Of a stretch of 8,049 bases of DNA, positions 1-5,883 are shown piece after piece. The notes under the pieces are model-generated. The model saw only the letters and a program-made list of their open reading frames with translations. It was not told where the DNA came from and made no database searches. This DNA comes from an uncultured Prevotellaceae bacterium (GTDB taxonomy: Bacteria; Bacteroidota; Bacteroidia; Bacteroidales; Bacteroidaceae). The position numbers and the translations under genes were made by a program. Positions within the stretch are counted from its first letter, which is position 1. Every line of letters begins with the position of its first letter. The stretch lies in assembly GCA_946413885.1 (NCBI GenBank), contig CAMKMK010000105.1, positions 1 through 8,049 of the forward strand. The letters run 5' to 3'.

Positions 1-4
1 AGAT

Positions 5-484
5 ATGACAAAGTACGAAAGTAGTGTAAAGCAGATTTATGCCCCAATAGAGGTTGTTTATGAGAAACTGAGTGACCTCACTCACTTGGAAGCTATTCGT
101 GAGCGCGTCAACGATCCCGATTTCGAACAGATTGTGTTGGAGAAGGCAGGCGATCAGGTTAAACCCGATCAGGTAGCTAAGATCAAGGAAATCCTTGGTA
201 AAATGGAATTCACTAATGATACCATCTATGCTGACGCAAGTCCTTTGGGTAAGATCGGTCTGCGAATCATTGAGCGAGATCCTGACAAATGTATCAAGTT
301 TGCTCTCGAGGGTGCTCCCATCAAAGCCAATCTATGGCTTCAGTTGCTTCCCTTTGAGTCAGGTTGCAAACTTCGTGCAACGGTGGGTGCCGACCTTAAT
401 TTCTTCATCAAGCAATTGCTTGGCAGCAAGCTTGAGCAAGGTGTTGAGGGCTTGGCTACCATGCTTTCCATGTTGCCCTATTAG
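5..484 (+). CDS. SRPBCC (START/polyketide-cyclase-like fold) family protein
   Basis: The 159-residue product has the layout of a small SRPBCC helix-grip protein: an N-terminal strand (ESSVKQIYAP), a helix with the phrase VYEKLSDLTHLE (about 19-30), a run of beta strands from about 73 to 127, and a long C-terminal helix (about 132-156) ending in LPY. There is no signal peptide or membrane segment, so it should be cytoplasmic. A charged helical insert at about residues 35-66 separates the first helix from the strands. The fold usually encloses a hydrophobic ligand, but no ligand or catalytic residue can be assigned. From memory, Bacteroidales genomes often carry such a gene between pyrE and argH; argH does follow here, 76 bp downstream. 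Only four bases precede the ATG, so no ribosome site can be judged; the start is chosen because homologues begin at this MTKYESSVK-like motif. Family call fairly sure, function unknown. Confidence 0.8.
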   Translation: MTKYESSVKQIYAPIEVVYEKLSDLTHLEAIRERVNDPDFEQIVLEKAGDQVKPDQVAKIKEILGKMEFTNDTIYADASPLGKIGLRIIERDPDKCIKFALEGAPIKANLWLQLLPFESGCKLRATVGADLNFFIKQLLGSKLEQGVEGLATMLSMLPY

Positions 485-560
485 AACCTCTTCAGAGTAT
501 TAGAATCATCGGACATCAAATTTGACATAAAGCAAAAGTTTCATCTTTATTCCATCATCA

Positions 561-1898
561 ATGAAACTCTGGGAAAAGAATTTTCAAATCAACGAGGAAA
601 TTGAACGATTCACCATCGGACGTGACCGTGAGATGGATCTCTATTTGGCCGAGCACGATGTAATGGGTTCCATCGCACACATTATTATGCTGGAAAGTAT
701 TGGCCTTCTTAAAGCAGATGAACTTCAATCTCTTTTGACAGAGCTGCGCAAGATTTATGTAGAAATCAAAGCGGGTAATTTTGTCATCGAGGATGGTATT
801 GAGGATGTTCATTCTCAGGTGGAACTCATGCTTACCCGTTCCTTGGGTGATGTAGGCAAAAAAATTCATAGTGGTCGCAGCCGCAATGATCAAGTTCTTG
901 TAGACATCAAGCTCTTCACTCGTCGTCAGTTGAAATTGGTTGCCGAGGATGTTCGCGCACTCTTTCATGAACTCCAGTGTCAAAGCGAACGTTGCCGCGA
1001 TGTGCTTATGCCTGGTTATACGCATCTCCAAGTGGCTATGCCCAGTAGTTTTGGCCTTTGGTTTGGAGCATACGCTGAAAGTCTTGTGGACGACATGATG
1101 TTCCTGCAGGCAGCATTCCGCATGACCAATCGCAATCCGCTTGGCAGTGCAGCAGGTTATGGCAGCAGTTTCCCCCTCAACCGCACTCTGACCACTCAAC
1201 TCCTTGGCTTTGACTCCTTGGATTACAACGTGGTTTATGCTCAGATGGGACGTGGCAAGATGGAGCGCAACGTAGCCTTTGCCTTGGCCAGTATTGCAGG
1301 AACCATTGCCAAACTGGCTTTCGATGCATGTCTATTCAATAGTCAGAACTTCGCTTTCGTGAAACTCCCCAACGAATGTACGACAGGTTCCAGCATCATG
1401 CCTCACAAGAAGAATCCTGATGTTTTTGAACTCACGCGTGCAAGATGCAATAAGATTCAGGCATTGCCTCAACAGATTACACTCATCATGAACAACCTGC
1501 CCAGTGGATATTTCCGCGATCTCCAGATTATCAAGGAAGTTTTCCTGCCGGCTTTCCAAGAGCTTCGCGATTGTCTCCAGATGACTGCCTATATCATCAA
1601 CAAGATTCAGGTCAATGAACATCTGCTGGAGGATCCCCGCTACAATTTAATGTTCTCTGTCGAGGAAGTCAATCGCTTAGCTAATGAAGGAATGCCTTTC
1701 CGCGATGCATACAAAAAGGTGGGCCTTGACATTGAAGCAGGCAAGTTCGTTCCAGTCAAAGAGGTTCATCATACCCACGAGGGTAGCATTGGCAATCTCT
1801 GTACTGAGCAAATTGCAGCTTTGATGGATGAAGTATGGGATGGTTTCAATTTCCAGCAAATGGAAGAGGCTGAGCATAATCTGGTGGAGGGCGAATGA
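561..1898 (+). CDS. argH: Argininosuccinate lyase
   Basis: ArgH splits argininosuccinate into arginine and fumarate in the cytoplasm, the last step of arginine synthesis; the family forms homotetramers. The 445-residue protein carries the expected landmarks: HSGRSRNDQ at 103-111, PGYTHLQVAMP at 151-161 with the conserved His155, and the fumarase/aspartase-superfamily signature GSSIMPHKKNPD at 276-287, whose serine loop holds the catalytic Ser. The N-terminus KLWEKNFQ..EEIERFTIGRDREMD is typical of Bacteroidota ArgH, which is slightly shorter than the roughly 457-residue enterobacterial enzyme. The ATG at 561 is the natural start because LWEKNF lies at the N-terminus in this group. The 76-bp gap from the SRPBCC gene holds no convincing TAnnTTTG box, so co-transcription is likely. 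The stop overlaps the next start as ATGA. Nothing looks damaged. Confidence 0.97.
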   Translation: MKLWEKNFQINEEIERFTIGRDREMDLYLAEHDVMGSIAHIIMLESIGLLKADELQSLLTELRKIYVEIKAGNFVIEDGIEDVHSQVELMLTRSLGDVGKKIHSGRSRNDQVLVDIKLFTRRQLKLVAEDVRALFHELQCQSERCRDVLMPGYTHLQVAMPSSFGLWFGAYAESLVDDMMFLQAAFRMTNRNPLGSAAGYGSSFPLNRTLTTQLLGFDSLDYNVVYAQMGRGKMERNVAFALASIAGTIAKLAFDACLFNSQNFAFVKLPNECTTGSSIMPHKKNPDVFELTRARCNKIQALPQQITLIMNNLPSGYFRDLQIIKEVFLPAFQELRDCLQMTAYIINKIQVNEHLLEDPRYNLMFSVEEVNRLANEGMPFRDAYKKVGLDIEAGKFVPVKEVHHTHEGSIGNLCTEQIAALMDEVWDGFNFQQMEEAEHNLVEGE

Positions 1899-2455
1899 TG
1901 CGTAGATCCTTTCTTTATCGCATCCTCAGTTGTCTCTTTGCAGCGACATGTTGTCTTTCTTGTGGTGAGTCTGATACCCTTTATGCCCGTCTGCCTGCCA
2001 AGTTCATCATGGACAATGTTTATTCTGTACCTCAACTCTATACAGCATGCAACAGCATGGGAGAGTTTTGTACCATTTATGGGAGCAACAAGCAGTATAT
2101 CTTTGCCAGTCATAATGGCAGCACACCCGTCAACCAGACAGCACTCAGCCAGTATTCAGGTTTCTATTTGGGGCTCAGTGGCTTTATTGTCGGACTTCCC
2201 AACATACCAGAGATTGGGCGGGATGTTCCTACCGTTGTCTGCTTTGACTTGGCTTGCTCCAATTGCTATGAGGAAGGCAACGTGGCAAAACGCATGATTC
2301 TTCAGGAGGGTGGTTTCGCCTACTGTTCCCGTTGTCACCGCACCTATGATCTTAACAATCAAGGTATCGTCAGTTTGGGCGATGGCGGTCGCACTCTTTT
2401 CCGCTACCGCGTGAGTTACATAGCTGCCAAAGGTTCCCTTATCATCAATAATTAA
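1895..2455 (+). CDS. Cysteine-rich putative lipoprotein with paired CxxC motifs, unknown function
   Basis: I do not recognise a named gene. The 186-residue product begins with an arginine-rich n-region (MMRRSFLYR), a hydrophobic stretch to about residue 20, and LSC at 21-23, so Cys23 is a plausible lipidated cysteine; the lipobox is imperfect because the -3 residue is Cys20 rather than Leu. The mature part has CSNC at 121-124 and CSRC at 144-147, the latter followed by HRTYDLNNQGIV. Two CxxC pairs 20 residues apart resemble a zinc-ribbon or rubredoxin-like metal site; the CxH/CxxH pattern of a true Rieske cluster is not met. The start codon overlaps the argH stop (ATGA), so translation is probably coupled; an ATG three bases later is an equally possible start. 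Expected location is the periplasmic face of a membrane. A structural zinc protein or a disulfide-containing protein are both possible. Confidence 0.75.
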   Translation: MMRRSFLYRILSCLFAATCCLSCGESDTLYARLPAKFIMDNVYSVPQLYTACNSMGEFCTIYGSNKQYIFASHNGSTPVNQTALSQYSGFYLGLSGFIVGLPNIPEIGRDVPTVVCFDLACSNCYEEGNVAKRMILQEGGFAYCSRCHRTYDLNNQGIVSLGDGGRTLFRYRVSYIAAKGSLIINN

Positions 2456-2483
2456 TCAAAGCCTTAAGGTTTATCATAACATG

Positions 2484-2500
2484 TTTTTTGTGACAAAAAA
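2484..2500. repeat. Perfect AT-rich inverted repeat downstream of the lipoprotein gene
   Basis: Seven-base arms TTTTTTG and CAAAAAA flank a TGA loop, 28 bp after the lipoprotein stop and 45 bp before the tRNA promoter box. The stem has only one G-C pair, so it would make a poor intrinsic terminator. It could be a weak transcription end, a bent or easily melted region, or chance in AT-rich DNA. Confidence 0.35.
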
Positions 2501-2544
2501 GTGAGATTTGTGGATAAATTCTTCTTCACTTTCACTTTATTTTG

Positions 2545-2552
2545 TAACTTTG
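2545..2552 (+). promoter_or_regulatory. Bacteroidota -7 promoter box (TAACTTTG) for tRNA-Leu
   Basis: TAACTTTG matches the Bacteroidota housekeeping -7 consensus TAnnTTTG exactly and ends 14 bp before the first base of the mature tRNA, leaving a short 5' leader. A clear TTTG -33 element at the usual spacing of about 19-21 bp is not visible; the nearest TTTG (2507-2510) is too far away. The match and position make the call good despite that. Confidence 0.8.
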
Positions 2553-2566
2553 CACCCACAATTGAT

Positions 2567-2655
2567 GCCCAGATGGTGGAATTGGTAGACACGAGGGACT
2601 TAAAATCCCTTGACCATTACCGGTCGTACGGGTTCGAGTCCCGTTCCGGGCACCA
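2567..2655 (+). tRNA. tRNA-Leu (anticodon UAA), CCA encoded
   Basis: The cloverleaf can be folded by eye: acceptor 2567-2573 with 2645-2651, D stem GTG/CAC, anticodon stem 2594-2598 with 2606-2610, loop CTTAAAA giving anticodon TAA at 2601-2603, a 17-nt long variable arm (2611-2627) with a GACC/GGTC stem as expected for a class II leucine tRNA, T stem ACGGG/CCCGT with loop TTCGAGT, discriminator A at 2652, and template-encoded CCA at 2653-2655. It reads UUA and UUG codons. One oddity is an A-C mismatch in the acceptor stem (A2571 opposite C2647). It has its own promoter and terminator, so it is a single-gene transcription unit. Confidence 0.96.
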
Positions 2656-2663
2656 AGGAGATT

Positions 2664-2691
2664 TGGCTGAGTCATCAGCCATTTTCTTTTT
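2664..2691 (+). terminator. Rho-independent terminator after tRNA-Leu
   Basis: A perfect 7-bp stem TGGCTGA/TCAGCCA (2664-2670 and 2675-2681) with a GTCA loop is followed directly by TTTTCTTTTT. It begins 8 bp after the tRNA CCA end and stops 27 bp short of the sulfatase start codon, so it should separate the tRNA transcript from the sulfatase. Confidence 0.88.
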
Positions 2692-2718
2692 AACACGTTT
2701 CTTATATTTTCTTGTAAC

Positions 2719-4224
2719 ATGAAGCCTGTATATGTGTTTTGTTCCCTCGCCGGTTTTTCCTCTTTGACAGCCTTGTCGCATGAAAAACCCAATATCATTT
2801 TCGTTCTATGTGACGATATGGGATGGGGCGATTTGGCGTGCTACGGCCAGCAATACATCCATACTCCTAACATTGACCGTCTGGCAAGTCAAGGTATGCA
2901 ATTCATGCAGGCTTATTCGGGCAGTCCTGTCAGCGCTCCATCCCGTGCTTCACTCATGACGGGTCAGCATACGGGTCACTGCGAGATTCGAGGCAACAAG
3001 GAGTACTGGAGCTTTAACAACACCATCCAATATGGCAACAATACAGACTTTGCTCTCGTTGGCCAACATCCTTTGGATCCCAATCACATAGTACTGCCAG
3101 AGATCATGAAGGATCACGGCTATGCTACTGGGCAGTTTGGCAAATGGGCAGGTGGTTACGAGGGAAGTGCCTCCACGCCTGACAAACGAGGTGTGGATGA
3201 GTTTTATGGTCCTATCTGCCAATTCCAGGCTCATGCATACTATCCAAATTTCCTGAACAAATTCAGCAAGGCCGATGGGGATACAGCAACGACGCGTCAA
3301 CTGCTTGAGGAGAACATCAAGCATGATTTCTACGGAAGTGATTACTTCAATCGTCCTCAGTATAGTGCTGACCTGATTCACCAGCATGCTTTGGAGTGGC
3401 TCGACAAACAGACTTCCGATCAACCTTTTTATGGGCTATTCACCTACACTCTGCCTCATGCAGAACTCGTTCAGCCCGAGGACAGTATCCTCATCGCCTA
3501 CAAGAAACAGTTTCGCGAAGACAAAAGTTTTGGTGGCAGCGAAGGCAGTTGGTACCACGCCATCAGTAATGTACATGCTGAGTTTGCCGGCATGATCACA
3601 CGTTTGGATGCTTACGTGGGTGAGATTATGGCCAAACTGGAAGGAAAAGGCTTGTCCGACAACACCATTCTCATTTTCTCCAGCGACAATGGTCCTCATG
3701 AGGAGGGAGGTGCTGATCCCACTTTCTTCAATCGAGATGGTGTGCTTCGAGGGTTGAAACGCAGTTGTCACGAAGGTGGTATCCGCGTACCTTTCATTGT
3801 TCGTTGGCCAGGTCACGTGCCTGCTGGAGTGAAGAACAATCATCCCATTGCCTTTTGGGATATCATGCCTACCTTCTGCCAAATTGTAGGAGACGAAGAT
3901 TATGTAAGCAAATACCAGAAGTCAGAGACGGATTACTTTGATGGCATCTCTTTCTTGCCTACCCTGACAGGTGATGATGCCAATCAGGAGTCTCATGAAT
4001 ACCTCTATTGGGAGTTCAACGAGACGGATCAGATAGCTGTGCGCAAGGAGAACTGGAAACTCATTGTGAAGAAGGGTATCTGTGATCTATATGATCTTGA
4101 GACGGATATTCACGAGGACAACAATGTAGCGGCTCAACATCCTGATAAGATAGCTGAACTGGTTGCCATTATCAAAGAAGCCCACACACCCAACGAGAAC
4201 TTTTCTGTCACGTTGCCTGAGTAG
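2719..4224 (+). CDS. Exported sulfatase (S1 family, serine-type formylglycine)
   Basis: S1 sulfatases hydrolyse sulfate esters, here probably on host glycans in the periplasm or outside the cell. The 501-residue protein opens with a weak signal peptide (hydrophobic stretch 4-19, likely cleavage near Ser20/His21), then PNIIFVLCDDMGWGD with metal ligands Asp32 and Asp33. The maturation motif is S72-A-P-S-R76 within VSAPSRASLMTG: Ser72 would be oxidised to formylglycine, in anaerobes by the radical-SAM enzyme anSME, which is not in this window. Other active-site landmarks are Lys142 in GKWAGG, His247 in TLPHAEL, Asp323-Asn324 in SSDNGPH, and Lys348 in GLKRSCHEGGIRVP. Length is normal for the family. 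GKWAGG lacks the His of the common GKWHLG. Subfamily and substrate cannot be fixed by eye. No TAnnTTTG box is visible in the 27 bp between the tRNA terminator and the ATG. Confidence 0.93.
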   Translation: MKPVYVFCSLAGFSSLTALSHEKPNIIFVLCDDMGWGDLACYGQQYIHTPNIDRLASQGMQFMQAYSGSPVSAPSRASLMTGQHTGHCEIRGNKEYWSFNNTIQYGNNTDFALVGQHPLDPNHIVLPEIMKDHGYATGQFGKWAGGYEGSASTPDKRGVDEFYGPICQFQAHAYYPNFLNKFSKADGDTATTRQLLEENIKHDFYGSDYFNRPQYSADLIHQHALEWLDKQTSDQPFYGLFTYTLPHAELVQPEDSILIAYKKQFREDKSFGGSEGSWYHAISNVHAEFAGMITRLDAYVGEIMAKLEGKGLSDNTILIFSSDNGPHEEGGADPTFFNRDGVLRGLKRSCHEGGIRVPFIVRWPGHVPAGVKNNHPIAFWDIMPTFCQIVGDEDYVSKYQKSETDYFDGISFLPTLTGDDANQESHEYLYWEFNETDQIAVRKENWKLIVKKGICDLYDLETDIHEDNNVAAQHPDKIAELVAIIKEAHTPNENFSVTLPE

Positions 4225-4233
4225 TGAAACATG

Positions 4234-5811
4234 TCATCTGTTGGGAAGAACCACTTTCCTCTGCCCCACTTTCTTTGTCGTGTATGCATTGTTCGTCAGA
4301 CGCTCAATGTCTAAGGGGACATACACCATTTCATATATCGACGGTCCTTCCTCATAGAAGAAAGCAATACGCTTGTCAGCTTGCAGGCACATCGTGCTGT
4401 AGGCACTGCTTGTGGTGCTGACTTGGGAAGATTTGATCCAGCCAGAGGCAAATTCCGCAGGTGTATATGCCTTTTCCGCATCCAGAACCTTATAATAAAG
4501 TCCCACATTGGCTCGCCCTGTACCAAAAGGTACCGACTGGAGAGCTATGGGAGTAGAAATGCCTGTCTTCGCATCGTTTGCCCACACGATGAGCAACTCT
4601 CCATTGGTGCTGTTTCCTGTGGCCTTGATGCCGTCAGGTTGTGAGGCACTATCCACCGCATTGCCCCATGATCCGCTGGTGGTACTGTTCTTGTCGTAAG
4701 TCCAGATATTGAAGCATCTGCCTCCATGCATACGTCCACTCAAGACAAGACTCCCATTGGGTAACTCCTCTACTTTCGGCTCATCGCTACCCTTGCAGGC
4801 CTGGATGGTGGCATCGCCACCCAGCAGATTCCACGTATCACCCATATCGTCAGAATAAACCACATACGCGCCACGCAATCCTGTGCCGCGCACCAGGAGG
4901 GCAGCATAAAGACGGTAATACTTGTCCTTCTTTACGATGCGACTCTGCAGAATCTTACCGCTGCCAAAGAATCCTGCATAGGCGAATACCTTGCCTTCCC
5001 CGTCGTGTTCACTATCCTGAAACATGCTTTCCGTACTTCCCCAGAACTGGGAAGTGATATCCACTGGTGTGCTCCAACTGTGACCGCCATCAGAGGTTTT
5101 CTGCATAGATATCAGAGGGCGTTGGGTGGCTGTTGCATAGGTGTAAATGGTTTGACCGCTAACAGTTATCAGCACTCCTGCGCCACTTTCACGATCGAGG
5201 CCAAGAGCAGGGTCTCCGTAGGCAAGGCCGAAAGAATTTCCACTCAAAGATGCGTCACCATCAGCAATGATGGTCTCCTTGCTCCAGGTCTTCCCATTGT
5301 CAGTACTGTAACGCATAGCCTGATCCACTTCACCGAATCCCACATCGTTGCGACATTCACGCACATCATAAATGGCTACCAGTTCATCACGATAATTTCT
5401 TGCAATGGCAGGGATGCGGTAATACTGCGTCCCAAAATCGGTATAAGCCAGATACTGGTATTCCGTCCTGGTGTTGGCTGTGAAGGAAACCTTTGCAATG
5501 CCGTCCGTTACTGTGACTCCCTCGAAGTCCCAACCATGATATGCCTCGCCTCGATAACTGACATCCTTTCCTGACGGGAGTTTCATCTCCAGCGTTTTCC
5601 CGTTTTGGGAAGCAAGTACTTCGATGGTAGAGGAGCCTGATCCATCATCTGCCGTGATGTATCCGCAACGTTGATTTGTCGGGTAAGTTGGCTTTCCCTT
5701 TACAGAGACAGCAATCTTCACAATTGTGGCTCCATCTGCATCATCCACAGCAGCCTTGGTTCCCAGTATGCTCGTGAAAAGCATAAGGGATAAGAGCAGT
5801 ATTCTTTTCAT
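4234..5811 (-). CDS. nanH: Exported exo-alpha-sialidase (GH33 neuraminidase)
   Basis: It releases terminal sialic acid from glycoproteins and glycolipids, outside the cytoplasm. Starting at the ATG at 5811 gives 525 residues with a textbook signal peptide (MKRILLLSLMLFTSILGTKA, cleavage near 20). Residues about 25-115 form a beta-rich N-terminal domain of the kind found in Bacteroidales sialidases, followed by the six-bladed propeller. The Arg triad fits Arg132 (YYRIP), Arg360 (LVLSGR) and Arg433 (GTGRANVG); Asp156 is the likely acid/base residue, Glu344 (DEPKVEEL) and Tyr471 (SSAYSTM) the nucleophile pair. Asp boxes lie at STDNGKTW (169-176), TSDGGHSW (239-246) and SDDMGDTW (320-327). These assignments come from spacing and motif comparison with known sialidases. 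A longer reading frame runs upstream to a TTG at 5844, but it overlaps the promoter box. The 3' end faces the sulfatase with 9 bp between stops. Confidence 0.94.
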   Translation of the reverse strand: MKRILLLSLMLFTSILGTKAAVDDADGATIVKIAVSVKGKPTYPTNQRCGYITADDGSGSSTIEVLASQNGKTLEMKLPSGKDVSYRGEAYHGWDFEGVTVTDGIAKVSFTANTRTEYQYLAYTDFGTQYYRIPAIARNYRDELVAIYDVRECRNDVGFGEVDQAMRYSTDNGKTWSKETIIADGDASLSGNSFGLAYGDPALGLDRESGAGVLITVSGQTIYTYATATQRPLISMQKTSDGGHSWSTPVDITSQFWGSTESMFQDSEHDGEGKVFAYAGFFGSGKILQSRIVKKDKYYRLYAALLVRGTGLRGAYVVYSDDMGDTWNLLGGDATIQACKGSDEPKVEELPNGSLVLSGRMHGGRCFNIWTYDKNSTTSGSWGNAVDSASQPDGIKATGNSTNGELLIVWANDAKTGISTPIALQSVPFGTGRANVGLYYKVLDAEKAYTPAEFASGWIKSSQVSTTSSAYSTMCLQADKRIAFFYEEGPSIYEMVYVPLDIERLTNNAYTTKKVGQRKVVLPNR

Positions 5812-5841
5812 GTGTGTAAAAGTATGATATTTTTTCATGGT

Positions 5842-5849
5842 CAAAGATA
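5842..5849 (-). promoter_or_regulatory. nanH: Bacteroidota -7 promoter box (TATCTTTG) for the sialidase gene
   Basis: Read on the minus strand, TATCTTTG matches the TAnnTTTG consensus. Transcription should begin several bases downstream, around 5833-5838, giving a leader of roughly 25 nt to the ATG at 5811. A canonical TTTG -33 element is not evident upstream. The box sits in the 72-bp gap between the ATPase stop and the sialidase start, which argues that the sialidase is transcribed independently of the copper genes. Confidence 0.7.
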
Positions 5850-5883
5850 GAGGGAAAAAAGAGTAAGTCGATGGAAAAGGTTG

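Noticed and set aside
558..1199. 213-codon minus-strand frame opposite argH
   Set aside because: It lies wholly inside a well-supported argH and its translation is cysteine- and histidine-rich with no recognisable motif, as expected of an antisense shadow.
2116..2340. Rieske iron-sulfur centre in the lipoprotein
   Set aside because: A Rieske site needs CxH and CxxH pairs; here the pairs are CxxC and CxxC, with a His only after the last Cys.
2462..2469. CCTTAAGG palindrome after the lipoprotein stop as a terminator
   Set aside because: Eight bases with no loop cannot form a hairpin, and no T-run follows directly.
2501..2722. 73-codon plus-strand frame between the lipoprotein and the sulfatase
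   Set aside because: It covers the tRNA promoter, the tRNA and its terminator; the DGRDLKS-type text is translated tRNA sequence.
5005..5574. 189-codon plus-strand frame opposite the sialidase
   Set aside because: It is antisense to a gene with complete GH33 motifs and shows no domain-like features.
2719..5811. Sulfatase plus sialidase as a polysaccharide utilisation locus
   Set aside because: No SusC/SusD pair, regulator or shared transcription is visible; the genes converge and have separate signals. Only a functional theme is shared.
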